A DNA stretch of 64,000 nucleotides from Aquilaria yunnanensis (Eukaryota > Streptophyta > Magnoliopsida > Malvales > Thymelaeaceae), in assembly GCA_039654915.1 (NCBI GenBank), contig CM077594.1:91712893-91776892 (forward strand). Reading direction: 5' to 3'. Positions within the stretch are counted from its first letter, which is position 1, and each line of letters begins with the position of its first letter. The position numbers and the translations under genes were made by a program. Shown here one piece after another: positions 1 through 11,821 of the stretch. The notes beneath the pieces were generated by a model, which was not told the DNA's origin, made no database searches, and saw only the letters and a program-made list of their open reading frames with translations.

Positions 1-2234
1 GACTGAAGAGATCCAGACAAGCTTTGTGACTCACCACGAGCCCTCTCCACAACCATTGAATCCACAACCTAGACCAGATATAAGGTTCCCAACAAAGTCA
101 ATATAAATGGTTATAGGGTAAGTGATAATATGCAGACAAATATTTTACATAATATCTGGAGGGGGAGAGATAGCACTAGCAGTAAGATGCAGTGAGTGAT
201 ACGTAGAGTCTTGGGTGAAAACCAATTTGTCCCAATCCCAAGTGTTCCTACCAGCTATAAAGCAAATGGACCTCCATCCAAGCAGTGTTAGGTCCAGAAG
301 GAAAACAAAAATTAAATTTTCATTTGAGGTGCACTTATCAATTTTCCTAAATCATCTAGTAGCTCAACCGTCATTGCACCAACCCCAATCATCTAACTTA
401 TGATGAGTTCTAAAAATTACCATTTTAATTGTTCATGGTTCAAGCTTCTGCCTGGCCTCTCAGAGTAAGGATTCAAGTCCCAACACGGCATTTCACAGAC
501 CCCCACTCAGAAGGACTAAATTGCAATTATCAAATGACAATGGATATGGAAATCCTTTGACGTCACAACCAAACATGTGTTAATAAATCTAAAGCTTCTG
601 AATCCCCACTGAGGATAACGCCTTTTGCCAGACTGTGTCTATGACATACAAGAGTAAGCCATCAGCCCCCACTAACTAATTACCTACAATGCAATAAATG
701 CGACAGATTGGGACGGATCAGTAACATATTTGTTTCATTCTCGCAAAAGATATGCATGATTTTGTCCATTTTTCATCATTACTCATCATATCCTTAACAA
801 TTACAATGGTAGTACTACATCTATGCATATTGGAATTCCTCTATAGAGAAAGCCAGAATCTAGCAAAACTCTTATAGTTTTCCTAACTACAGAACCAAGC
901 CAGGTGGCATTAATGAAGGAGTGGCAGCAAGCTAACACAATTGGATCCTCAACAAACTGCAACAACTAATGAAAAGCAAATTCTTGATACAAATTAAAAA
1001 CATAACACAAATAATTTTCTGTGACACTTACCACATCTGAGAAGGCAACAGAGAGAGAGCCGAGAAGTATGCAGAAAGCAGCACTATACTTGCTATCAAC
1101 AAGTGAGGCCATCAAACTCCAAGAGAGGGCACCAAGAAGCCCTGATAAAACCAAATATGACCTTCTTCTATAACCAAACAGTGGTACAGAATCACTGCCA
1201 CAACAAAACCATAGGCATGAGGAAAAGCCAGAAATGCATCCCTTCAGAGTTAATGAGGACGCAAAAAAGGATTAAGCAAGAGATCAGAGCCACACCTAAT
1301 AAAACCATAAACGGGCTTAATAAGCCATGGCAACGAAGAAAAGCCAGATATGACAGCTGTCTAGCCAACGATGAATGATTTATCAGTCACTAGACAAGCC
1401 ATTAGAACATAATAACCATAATATAAACTAATCATGCCATTAAAACATAATAAACACAATATAAACGAATCATGATGATACAAGATGCAATCTAATACTA
1501 CTATGAGCACTATTTACATCACTTTGGAATTATAATTGTTCTAATCAAGAGAAAGACTTTCAATTAGGGAAGAAGAACTTCACTACGTCAGGTAGAAGAA
1601 TCAAGATACACATACCTCTGCAGGATCAAGATGTAAATCATCTTTCAAGTAAAAACTGACAGCAAGCCTGGCTAGCCCTAAAACGCCCTGAACAAAATAC
1701 ACCATTGCTACAGCTACATTATCCGGAGACAATTCCACACCGAAGAGAGTAACTCTTCCACTCCCATATTTGATCTTCCTCCTAGTGGTAGAGCTAGGGA
1801 TAGAAGTGCTCATCTCTTCATCCATCTCTTCCGTTACCACATCCCCCTCCCCAAGGTCTAAAAATGCCAGAACTTGATTAATTCGGATCTCGTTTTCACG
1901 CTGTGAACATGAACTAGTAAACCTATTTAAGCTAATCTAAATCAATCAGAGCATTGCAAAGAAAAATATAAGGAACTGCGAGCTTACTATTTCTGGAATC
2001 CAGAAAGATCCGGTCGCTTCTGCGGCTGCGGTCGGAAGAAGAGGGCAGCAGAGGAACGAAGGAAGGAGCCTTGAGTTTTTTCCGACTAGAGTAGCGGATC
2101 TCCCGACGGAAACAAGAGATTAGAGTGATCGGAGGCGACTGGATTGGGTGACGGAATGGACAAAAGGAGATGAAGGACAAAACGAGATTTGGGGAGGGCA
2201 AGTTCGAGACTGGAGAATTAAGAACAGAAGCCAT
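1..2234 (-). CDS. FBT1: Folate-biopterin transporter 1, chloroplastic (FBT1-like); 5' exons, gene runs off left edge
   Basis: Major-facilitator family carrier of folates in the plastid envelope. Exons read on the minus strand: 2234-1988 (ATG, Ser/Pro/Arg-rich, transit-peptide-like), about 1900 or 1872 to 1616, 1360-1296, 1194-1032, and 68-1 (partial). Exon 2 encodes [20 protein letters not shown], exon 3 [14 protein letters not shown], exon 4 [15 protein letters not shown] followed by [17 protein letters not shown], and the edge exon [16 protein letters not shown]. These are the family's conserved first membrane helices and the RRRSY loop. All visible donors are GT and acceptors AG. The joins of exons 2-3, 3-4 and 4-5 keep frame. 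The exon 1-2 join does not if the best acceptor (CGT at 1900) is used: exon 1 leaves one extra base. A weaker acceptor before 1872 restores frame. The intron between the last two exons is 963 bp. The C-terminal half lies outside the window. Family assignment is firm; the first junction is not. Confidence 0.92.
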
Positions 2235-2565
2235 TAAATTCTGTTTTTAGCAATAGAAACGAGTTTCCCTCAATTTGTCCGGAATGTAATGACGGATGTG
2301 CCCCTCAGAAATAAGTAGAAGTACAGCTTTGTTTTTGTGTGATTTCAGCTTTTTTCCAGATGTTGTGACGAGGTTGGTAGAGGCCTAAACATTCATATAA
2401 CGCCAGGCAAAGGATCGGACCCCAACAAAAGCCTGGTTGTTTGGCCCATGAACTTGCACTGGGCTCCCAGCGGCCAGATCCAGATACCTCTCCAACAAAA
2501 CGTCTATTTGGTTTGTAAGGAAAATTTATAGAAACCCCCTTAGTAAGCCCCAACCTACACTTACA
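2235..2565. other. Upstream region of the FBT1-like gene, no gene seen
   Basis: Sequence directly upstream of the FBT1-like ATG, so it should hold the 5' leader and core promoter. An open frame at 2305-2553 (minus) has no ATG-supported start and resembles nothing I know. No clear TATA box is evident. Confidence 0.4.
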
Positions 2566-3081
2566 TAGGGGTGATCAGTATTCGGTTCAAATCAAAAAAA
2601 TAAAAAATTAAAATAATTTAAAAATTCGGTTTGGTTTCAGTTAAAACCGAATAATAAAAATTTTGATTTCGGTTCGGTTTTGGTTTTGGAATTAGGTTAA
2701 TTCGGTAACCTAATTAATCAAAATTTTTTATACTAGATTTTTTTTTAAAATTTTTCCATGAACAATAAAGCTACCAAGTAACCCAAATTAGCTTGGATTC
2801 TTATTTTTCTTTCTTTCCATGGACAATAAATCTTCTATATTGAATGGAATTTGAAAAGAAAGACAATGTCTCTCTCTCATTTCATCTCTTGTAGAATTTC
2901 ACTTCCATTTTTTGATTAATTCGGTTTAAACCGAACTGAACCGAAATATTTTAGTTTGGTTTGAATTCGATTTTATAGACTAATTCGGCTAATTTGGTTT
3001 CTTATCATCCAAAATCAAAAACTGAATAAACCAACTAATTCGGTTTAATTTAAACCGAAAAAAACTGAATAATCACCTCTA
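2566..3081. mobile_element. hAT-type MITE, TTCGGTTT-rich
   Basis: 516-bp element with imperfect terminal inverted repeats: left end TAGGGGTGATCAGTATTCGG, right end (reverse complement) TAGAGGTGATTATTCAG. Flanks form an imperfect 8-bp target duplication, CACTTACA (2558-2565) and CATTTACC (3082-3089), 6 of 8 matching. The two arms are full of TTCGGTTT and its complement AAACCGAA, giving a loosely palindromic body. No coding capacity. hAT assignment rests on the 8-bp TSD and the TAGGGxTG end shared with the element at 13949-14419. Confidence 0.7.
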
Positions 3082-3089
3082 CATTTACC

Positions 3090-3529
3090 CACCTGTGTAT
3101 TCAAAAACCTACACTTGCCTCCTCTTTCACTAACTCTGTCCAATTGTAGGCTTCATCACATGTTAAAATTAGTAACCCGAAACTAACCCTCTCTACCCCC
3201 TTCCAATGAGTTTCATTCACAGTACCTCTTCAGTTTTCTTTTTTGATAGTGGGAGATTTCCCTCCCTGACCTCTCGATCTTCTTTTTGCAATCCCTCCAA
3301 ATCAAGTGGAATCAAAAGGAATGATTTGATGGAATCTATTACAAATTTCCATTCTTAAAATTGCCCTCTTGCTTGTTCTCCTACCCTTTCATCTGAGACA
3401 AAGAAAGAAAAAGTAGCTTGCTTGTTATCACTTTCTGGGTATGAAGAAATTAGGAATCTTCACGACCTTTATGGCAGCAGACTATGCCTCCGTTATCTCT
3501 GCTTGTTCCTTTCCCTTGACCTCTCCTAC
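3090..3529. other. Intergenic sequence, nothing recognised
   Basis: Mixed-composition DNA between the MITE and a MULE relic. No splice-linked coding exons, RNA gene or repeat structure seen. Confidence 0.4.
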
Positions 3530-4271
3530 GATTATGTGGATTAGTCCTAAAATTTCGGGAGTGTGCGTGACTTAGTCTTTAAACAGTCATGGGCTGTCAC
3601 ATAACCTGACGCCATTAGGATTATTTCCGTCACCACCGTTTACCGCCATCTTCTTCGTCAAATCCGATTGCTTCTCCTCCTCACACCCACATCATCAATC
3701 TATTCTCCTCCTCGCACCCACATTATCAGTCTATTCTCCTCCTTAGCCACTCACCGTCGGCTGCTTCACCTCCTTGGGGCCTTACCGTCGTTTGATTCTT
3801 CTCATCGAATCCCTTCCCCAGCCCATCGAATTCATTGTCGGCCTCTGCTCTCCAATAGTCGGCCTCATCTACCTTGCCCTTTACTTTTGCCTCTGATTTT
3901 GTCCTTAGCCCCTAGCCATCACCTCGTCTTCATCAAATTTGTAGCCTTTTTTTACTTCCTTCAAATCATCTACCTTGAGAAGCATTGGCAACGTGTTGGT
4001 GATGTGTTGGTGACATGTGGCGAAATATATTGAGTGAGATAGGTTGGAAGGTGGTGGCAGCAAAGGAAAAGGGAAAAGAGGGAACGATGTTCTTGTTCTC
4101 AATCCAGCCCCACACCACATCTGCCTGAAAAGAAACACCATCCACATTTTCATCCATTCAAGGACTAACTCATTACATTTTCTAAAGTTGAGGGACTAAG
4201 TATCGATGAGTCAAACTTTAAGGATTAACTTGCTAATCAGCAAACTTAGGGACCAAATGCGCATTTAAGCC
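3530..4271. mobile_element. Relic of a long-TIR Mutator-like element
   Basis: The right end (about 4160-4271) reads, in reverse complement, as a start with GCGCATTTGGTCCCTAA followed by spaced 'agttagtcc' phrases. It is clearly related to the TIR of the Pack-MULE at 18929-20083. The left end has only a decayed counterpart (TTAGTCCTAAAATTTCGGG near 3541, GACTTAGTC near 3570). The core, about 3660-4160, is relatively GC-rich and gives overlapping open frames on both strands with no recognised protein. No target duplication found, so the left boundary is approximate. Confidence 0.5.
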
Positions 4272-4274
4272 TCT

Positions 4275-7200
4275 ATAAATTATCTTAAACTTGGACACTA
4301 CTTCTAAACATTATTCATAAAAGTAGCCTTAGTAATACCAATCATGGGTCATCTAAGTTCAGACTAAATTTTTTAACTTCATATAAGATAATTTTTGTGG
4401 TGCAGGTGTTCACATGAAAATTAGATATGATTTAATTGTGATAAAACTTAGGATATTTTAGCAATTACCTCTAAACTTATATTGATATTCCAGTTATACC
4501 CCTAAGATCTAAAATTCTACAATCCTTTACTTTTTTAATTGTTCGACAGCAATTTGTAAAATCACAATTTAACTCTCTAGTACTTATGTTTTAGTAATTT
4601 CAAGCTTTATAGTAGTTTTTTATGCCTAATTGATATTTTATTTTACATAGAGCAACAATTGATAATTAAAAATATTTATTAAATATAAAAAAATTGATCG
4701 AATGGAAATTATTAATAGACAATTACTAGATAGTTAAAATTTGAAGTTCAGAAATTATTATTGACAACATAGAAAGATATAAGAAAAGGTGTAAATTTTC
4801 AAATCTTATGAACGTTGTTATATTCTAAACCTAAATACAGTTACCCTAAAACTTGAGACTAATCTCACCCTCAAATGATGAACCAACTCATCTATGCCTC
4901 GTGTTGTGTGCACAAACCTATTTGTTGCAATCTTAGACAAATGGAAGTCAAATATTAAAAGAAACAAAAAAGCTTTAACTGATTACTTCTTATTTTAATT
5001 CAATTAATAGCAATGTAATACAACCAGGTAAATTATTGAGAAATGTTATTTACAGTTGCAATAAACATTTGATCTAGGATCATTTTTATTTCAATGTATA
5101 AAAAATATGAGCCCAAAGTTACAATGTAAATCTGCAAGTATTAGTATCACCTAAAAGTTACTATATTTAGCTATTAATCGCTTATATCATATTTTTCTAA
5201 AAAAAAATGTTTCCCCTTACCAAGTTAAAAAAAATTAATAAACATACTTATGTTTTGCAAAATATTTTGTAAAAGTGATTGTTATACTTGTAAATGTTAC
5301 AAGGGTACAAGAGATATTATATAGCCTAACCTAACCAACACCATATCTCACCTAAATTTACTCATTGACTACAAAGAGAAGAAATTCTTTACACAAGTTG
5401 AGATTTAATCCCTAACCACCCATATAAAACGAGGTTATTTATGACACAAAAGACCCAATTAGTACATATAAAAAAAATCAATAAATAGAGTACTTCTAGG
5501 TGATATTAAAACTCACACTTACATATTGCATGTTTAGACTCATATTTCACATTGAAACAGACATGATCCTAGACTAAATATTTATTGCATTTGCAAACAA
5601 ACATTAACTTTGGTTAAATTATATTAGAATTAATTGAATTACAATAAGATGCAATTTAGTAAAGGTTTTTTTAGTTTCTTAAATGTTTGTGAGACTGGCC
5701 TTACATTGTATCATTATTAATGCCAATGTTACTTTGCATATATGTCTAATTAGTTACATCGTGCAAATTTCACTTTTACCTTTTACTATCCTAATCAATA
5801 CCATCATGTCCCTTAGCTAAAATTGTCAAATCTCATTAGTCTCTAGTTGGTCGAATGCCTCCGGCGATAACATTTTTGGTGATTTACTTGCACAATGACA
5901 ATTGACACCAACAATGATGGCACAACAACAAAAAACAACCCCAATTGAGAAAATTCCCTAGGGCATCGTCTTCGCCTTTACCGCTTAAGCTCGATCAAGG
6001 TTGATGTCATCTTAAAACACTGCCATCTCGCACCAAACCTTAATTGAGGCTAATGGTCACCGTCATAAACAACTTAGATGACATCTCCCTCATAGCACAA
6101 CCAAATTGTGCAAATTGAGGAAGATAATGATAGAGTTGGCGATCCACCATGCTTAAAAAGACTAACTTGTACTTAAATTGAATTCATCAGAGATGTATCT
6201 AAAGGAATATTGAGATATGCCTAAAGTATGATAGAGATATACCTGAATGAGTATAAAAATATATCTAACAGTCTATATAGATGCAAAAAAGCCGCTAACC
6301 TAAAATCTAACTTTAGAGGTGTATTTAAGGGATTATTAGTATGTATTCAACGGACTATAGAGATGCCAAAAAATCTCTAAACTAGAACCCAGTTTAGACA
6401 TGTGTATGAAGGACTATGTGTTTGTATGATGATCAAGAATATTTACATCTTGGTAATGTCTACAAAGTGGTAGCATATTTGCTTATTAGTTTAGAAACAT
6501 CTAGCATATAATCAAACACATTTTGTTATTGTTTCAGGCACATTTTCACTTTTATAATTTCTAATTTTTAGTCCTACTAATGTTATAATATGTATAAATC
6601 ACACAGACATATCTAAATATTAGTTTAAGTGCATTTGCTAATTAATTGTTACCATTTCAGACATGTCTTCATCTTTTTACTACTTATGATTGCATGTCCT
6701 TTATAATGTCATCATTCTTATAAGGTGTTTAGGACATTAATCTATTAGTTCAGACACATTTAACATACATTTTAGACATTTTGAGATATTGTTTCAAATA
6801 CATCTTCATTTTTTAATAAAATTAGATACACAGAAAGTGAACAATTTGCATGCATATTATTTCAGGCACAATCCTCAATCATTAGGAGAAGTGACTTATT
6901 CTTTATTGTGAGTGCATCCAATTTCCTGTAGTTTATACATAACCTTAATATACCATATTTCTTCTTGACAAACAAAATAAATGTTCCCTAAGGAGACAAA
7001 CTAGGTCTTATGAACCCTTATTTTAAGTTCACACATCTCAAGAATAGTCATCCAATAAAGAGCTATAGATATAGGTGCTGCCCCATGTTGCAACCTAATC
7101 TCAAACTCCTCTTCCCTAAGAGGTGCTAACTCAAGTAAGTCAGAAGGAAATACCTCAAGGAACTTTCTAACAACAAGAATCTTTACAATTCTTCATCAAT

Positions 7201-7279
7201 GTCAAGGGTTCTAATCCATTATTCTACCCATTTTGGTTCATGGACTTGGTTCAAGGCTTGTCTAATTAAACCCAGTTAA
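4275..7279. other. AT-rich intergenic DNA without genes
   Basis: Low-complexity AT-rich sequence. Phrases such as 'agatatacctaa' and 'ttcagacacatttt' recur loosely between about 6180 and 6860, suggesting an old degraded repeat. No open frame of significance, no RNA gene. Confidence 0.4.
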
Positions 7280-7365
7280 TTATTAAATGTTATAAAGAGG
7301 TTCTACCTAGTTAGTTCCTTAGTTATTAAATGTTATAAAAAGGTTCTGCCTAGTTAGTTCCTTAA
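7280..7365. repeat. Tandem duplication, 43-bp unit, two copies
   Basis: Copy 1 is 7280-7322 and copy 2 is 7323-7365. Both begin TTATTAAATGTTATAAA and run to GTTAGTTCCTTA, with two or three substitutions between them. Non-coding. Confidence 0.85.
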
Positions 7366-7738
7366 GTAGTTGCTAGGTTTTGACCTAGCCAATGACTTAG
7401 TGTTGTAAGGGCTAATTGACACAAATGTTTGGCTTAGAACCTTACTCTTATAACTAGTAAAAAGGTTTGATGGACTAAGATTTAAAACCAAGGTCTAAAG
7501 GCGATATAGTTGCTAGAACCAGAATGCTATAAATGTAGGATGTTTGACCAGAGGATTGACCTTAGTCCTTAGAACTCAATTGGCTTATTGGGTATTTTTT
7601 CTATCTCATGCATGTTAAAAGTAACGTAAATATATGTTGTTTTACACACTTTTACATATCATTTTAGAAACTTTTGTATATTGTCTTAGATACTTCTACA
7701 AATTATTTTTTTGCATAATCTGATGGTGGAGACAATGA

Positions 7739-8095
7739 GGTAAATGTTGACCAACATGATCTGGAGCAAACAATGGCATGATTTGGAATGGAGTAACAAT
7801 CGGCATGATTTTTAAGTGTTGACAACGTGATCTAAAAGTGATCAATGACAGCTAATATGGAGGTGAACAGTGACAATGAGATCTATAGATGAGCATTATC
7901 AGACATGATATAAAGGCAATCAATGATTGGTGCAATCTGAAGGTGTTTGAAGATGTCGATGACACGATCCAACGAGATCAAAAGGTGAGCGACGACAGCG
8001 CGATAATGCAATTTGGAATTGAGCATTGATGGCTCGATCTGGAAGTGAGTGATATAACATGATTTGAAGCGACAATGAGCGAAGAAGCTCCGATT
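7739..8095. repeat. Degenerate minisatellite, unit roughly 25-35 bp
   Basis: About a dozen diverged units share the phrase CATGATCTGGAG (or GATTTGGAA, GATCTAAAAG) followed by GTGAGCAATGAC-like sequence. Unit length varies and no two neighbours are identical, so this is an old array. An open frame on the minus strand at 7920-8111 is a by-product of the repeat. Confidence 0.6.
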
Positions 8096-8373
8096 TAAAG
8101 GTGATGAGCAATTGGAGAAACCCTAATCTAAAGGCTATGACAAATGGAGTGAAATGAATGAATAGTAGGAGACAGCGACGATAGCAAGTAGAATTTCTGG
8201 AAGGGTGGAGAGATTTTATCTAAGGACAATTTTCTCAAAATTTAAATTGGGTGGTGATTTATTTTCAAAATTAGCTACCACAAGTTTATGTAGTTAAGAG
8301 GAAGTAGTTGCATCATAGGAAAGGCAAATGCTCACTTGTTTGGACCCTTAAATGGTGACTAAATCGGCACTAA

Positions 8374-8576
8374 TAGTCCGTTTGGATTCAATTAATAGAG
8401 ATAAATGAGGGAAGAATAAGGAAGGGAAGAGAAAATGAAGGATGAAAAAGACATATAAATGATGGGAGTCGGGGGATAATGACTCTTCTTCCCCCTCTGT
8501 TTCCCCCTATCTAAACATGGAGATCATACTAATTTTTTTTTTCCTCCCCTCATCTTCCTTCAATTCAAACAAACTA
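8374..8576. mobile_element. 203-bp MITE with TAA target duplication (PIF/Harbinger-like)
   Basis: Left end TAGTCCGTTTGGATTCAATT, right end (reverse complement) TAGTTTGTTTGAATTGAAGG, flanked by TAA at 8371-8373 and 8577-8579. One arm is purine-rich and the other pyrimidine-rich, as in a folded-back element. The 3-bp TAA duplication points to the PIF/Harbinger group; the terminal sequence itself is not decisive. Confidence 0.7.
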
Positions 8577-8599
8577 TAAATGACATTGTATGATATTGA

Positions 8600-8704
8600 G
8601 GGGAAGGGATGGGATTGAACCCAGGATGTTGGGTTTGCCTCCTTAGCGCTCTACCACATTTGCCTCCTTAGCGCTCTACCACTTAGGCTAGAAGCGCCGG
8701 ATAT
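8600..8704 (-). mobile_element. tRNA-derived SINE head with duplicated segment
   Basis: On the minus strand the sequence has an A-box-like TAGCCTAAGTGG (8690-8679) and a B-box-like GGTTCAATCCC (8621-8611), the RNA polymerase III promoter pair of tRNA genes and SINEs. It lacks a proper acceptor stem and anticodon arm, so it is not a functional tRNA. A 25-bp piece just after the A box is present twice in tandem (8634-8658 and 8659-8683), which lengthens the A-to-B spacing. The SINE body beyond the B box is interrupted or lost next to the MITE at 8374-8576. Confidence 0.65.
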
Positions 8705-9008
8705 ACACGGACAATTAAATGAGGGTGAGTGCAGAGATTAAATGTGGGTTAGATACATGCGTATAGTATAATAACTACATTATTAGACTGTGTTAATTTT
8801 ATGTGAACGCTCACACTACCAAAAATATATTGTAATGATTTTAATTATTATATAAATAAAGTAGATAATCACTTTTTTTATAATTGCCAAATCCAACTTT
8901 ATGAAACTCAATAAGCCACTGTTAATTCTAATGGAGTCTTAAGGAACCTCTAGGGAAAAAGAATCTAAATTTTGGAGTGTCCCATTTCTAGTAACAAAAG
9001 AACTGGCT

Positions 9009-9092
9009 TAAAAAAATTGAAATGCCTCCAAGTAGGGGAAAGCAAAACAATAAAAAAATCGAAATGCCCCCAGGTAGGGGAAAGCAAAACAA
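9009..9092. repeat. Tandem duplication, 42-bp unit, two copies
   Basis: 9009-9050 and 9051-9092 differ at only a few positions; each contains GTAGGGGAAAGCAAAACAA. It lies in a short open frame that starts at a TTG and has no recognisable product. Confidence 0.85.
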
Positions 9093-9099
9093 TCTCCAA

Positions 9100-10250
9100 C
9101 GGGTTATATTATAAAAGAGCGAAATCATGGATGAGAAAAAATAGACCGAAATAAACAAGTACTCCTGTTTTCCGTTTATTTAATATGATCTGTTTTGATT
9201 TGATTCCTCCGGGGCTTCGTATCACATAATTATTCCATCACATTATTGCTCCATGCTCTGCACCTTTAAAATAATTAGTCAAATTTCTTGTATCATGTTT
9301 TTTTTTTTTGCATTAAGTAATTTATTATTTAATATCTTTTTTTATTGGTAATGTTTTATTTAAAATTAATATTATTTAAAATTTAATACTATATTCACTT
9401 AATAATTACTTAAATAAACTTTTTCTGGAAAATAAATTTTTATATATTTCCCATAAATTAACTAATAAAAATTGATAAAAATAAATACTTTTAAAAAGAT
9501 ATTTTAAAAAATACTTTTTAGTAAGAAGTATAGAATTTCAAGTCGTATATCGGTTGAATGAATAATAAATCAATCTTTCTCGCTTTAATTGGTTCTTTTA
9601 CTTTTTTTTTATTAAAGTTTGACTTTAATATATTTATATTGAGGTTTATTGAAAAAATTATTAAAAATTGTATTTAAAAACTGTAATATTTAAGGTTTCA
9701 TTCTCATACAAAAATATTTATATTTATAAAAAAAAAATTTAAAAATTATAAATTAATTATTATAAATAGTAAAAATGGTGAGTTTTGTGAGACAAGATAG
9801 AATACTAAAATAAAAATAATATCTTAAATAATTCATTATTTAATTCCAACATTAAATAATTAAACGGGTTGCTTAATGTTGATTGAGGAAAAAGGTTGGG
9901 TATGGTTTGGCTGCGAAGAAAGACGACAAAGCAGCGCACAGAAACAAGAAAAGAAAAGAATCTATCTCCTTCAGTTGATGTCACTGCAGCTTAGTGCGTA
10001 ATTAATTAATACCATGATTTAAACATAAATTAAACCAAGATAATACAGGCTTTAGACAGAAATCAGAACCATCATCATTGCTACCAACTTTGAGAACCAA
10101 AAGAAAAAAACTGTGGACAGCAAGCACAAAACCCAGCATGATTGATCAAAATAACCTAATTATCATTCTTTTTGAAACTCTCTTTTCATTTATCTTCTTC
10201 AAGAAAAAGTGAAAAAACCAAACCAAGATGCTTGTCTCAAATTTTTGGAA
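9100..10250. other. AT-rich intergenic DNA downstream of the FLZ gene
   Basis: Very AT-rich with homopolymer runs; no gene seen. The part nearest 10.2 kb becomes less AT-rich and probably merges into the 3' untranslated region of the FLZ gene. Confidence 0.4.
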
Positions 10251-10766
10251 ACTGTTGCGTCAGATGACTATAACCACTGTTCCCCCTTCTCTACTATCTC
10301 TGTGAATACCGCCAACATAGCAGAAGCTGGTCCTTCTGTCCGATCAGGTTCCTGAATTTTTGCGGACTTTGGTAGGAAGGGGAAAGGTGTAGCTATATAA
10401 CTCCTTTGTGTTCGTTTCATGCATCTTTATTCCCACCGAAAAACGAAGAACCAAACCAAACTCTACAACAGTGTCTTTGAGTTGAGAGTTTCGGTGCTCC
10501 TAAATCCCTAGCTCGTGATTGTTGGGCAACTTGGAGGAAAGTGTAAATACTTGGTCGAACTGAACAGAGGAGAAATGTTTAACTGACAGAACAGAACCCA
10601 GAAGTGGGCACAGGATGATGGCATAACCTAGTAGCTTCAAATGGTGTATCTCGTCATGCTTCAGAACCCAAAGCCTGTTTATTCTTCTGGAATTTTGTTT
10701 GCTTATTGCCTGGCTCCTCAAAAACCGGAAGGGAAAAAAAAAAGACCAAAAAGAGAGAAAATGTCA

Positions 10767-11821
10767 TCAACAATTGCCATAAACATCATCTGCCAGTGCT
10801 TCCAAATTATCTATTCCCTCCTCTAGCATCATCTCCTGGTACCTGCACTCCCGGCTGCAAAATGCCTTCTCTCCCCTATTAAGAAAGAAAATGGAGAAAT
10901 CAAACTGAAAAGTTTCATAAACTGGTAGAGATTTAAAGGAATTTGATCAACAAAGAGATGGATATTAGAGAGACAAAATTTGATGATTTGCCAAATTTAC
11001 CTGTACATATAGATATCTTTCCCCTGTCCAAGATTCTTCTTGCAAGTGTAACAGCAGCTGAGAAAATTCTCCGGTTGGTATGCAGAGCAACTGCCCGGAA
11101 AACCACCTGCCTTTGTCAGACCAGAGACACCAACAACTTCACAACTTTCCACAATGCAATTGTCAAAGATATGGGTGGTTCTGGGGTTTGGCCCGCGACA
11201 GATGACACAAGTGTACTCCTCCGACAGTTCCATCTCGGTAGCAGAGAGACACCCGGTGAACACCCGTGGAGAATTTAGCGTCCCCATGCCCGAGTTCTCC
11301 GACCCGAACCCAGATTTGATTGCCGGACATGGTGACAAGGGAGACAGCCCGGAGGAGAAAGAACCCAACTGAGAATTCCTAGTTTTGGTGCCGAACTCTG
11401 GCGGAGTTCTAGGGGACGCTGCCGTAGAGGAAACGGAGGGTGGCAGAGGAGGAATCTGGACCCTTAGTTGCGAACCGAACAGAACCGACCGAGTCTCGGG
11501 TTTCGATAATTTCGAATATGAGTCATCATCATTAAGAGCGTCCACAATACCGAGACCAATTTTTTCAGAGTGGAGTCTGTGTTTGGCTTCAGATTCTGGG
11601 GTTTTGGGTGTTTTAGGGGCACTTGAATCAGACCAGAAGGGGCTCCTAAAAACGGAGGAGGGTTTGCTGTCGAGAATGGAAGTTGGGCTCATAGCAGCGT
11701 CGGCGGAGCGGCCATCGGAGAAGGATTTCAAGGTAAAAACCGTAAACAACCTCGGAAACGAAGTGGGTTTGCTCTGTTTGCCTTCCGGGGAAGAAGAGAG
11801 AGCCGACATGTAATCCGCCAT
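10767..11821 (-). CDS. FCS-like zinc finger (FLZ, DUF581) protein
   Basis: FLZ proteins are plant-specific adaptors that bind the SnRK1 energy-sensing kinase through a C-terminal zinc finger. Coding exon 1 runs 11821-11001 and exon 2 10875-10767, joined through an intron with GTAAAT donor and TAG acceptor. The split Arg codon keeps frame, giving 309 residues. The finger has Cys257-X2-Cys260 (CYTCKKNLGQGKDIYMYR) in exon 1 and Phe279-Cys280-Ser281-X2-Cys284 (EKAFCSRECRYQEMM) in exon 2, the defining FCS motif. The N-terminal part is Ser/Pro-rich and disordered-looking, with the family phrases FPRLFTVFTLKSFSD and MSPTSILDSKPSS. The ATG of MADYM is the first in-frame ATG: the frame is open farther upstream, but without any ATG. 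A fragment of a related FLZ gene sits in the Pack-MULE at 19411-19501. Which FLZ paralogue this is cannot be settled without alignment. Confidence 0.93.

Noticed and set aside
2305..2553. 82-codon open frame upstream of FBT1, minus strand
   Set aside because: Unusual composition but no recognisable domain and no supporting exon structure; overlaps the expected promoter region.
3668..4153. Overlapping open frames on both strands (121 and 82 codons)
   Set aside because: Proline/leucine/serine-rich translations typical of pyrimidine-rich DNA; located inside a MULE relic.
8600..8704. Functional tRNA gene on the minus strand
   Set aside because: A and B boxes are present but the acceptor stem and anticodon arm do not fold, and a 25-bp duplication disrupts the body; treated as a SINE.
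8972..9154. 60-codon frame with an internal repeat (QVGESKTI twice)
   Set aside because: Starts at TTG, not ATG, and the repeat is simply the 42-bp tandem duplication read in frame.
11154..11813. Plus-strand frames antisense to the FLZ gene
   Set aside because: They are shadows of the conserved FLZ coding exon.
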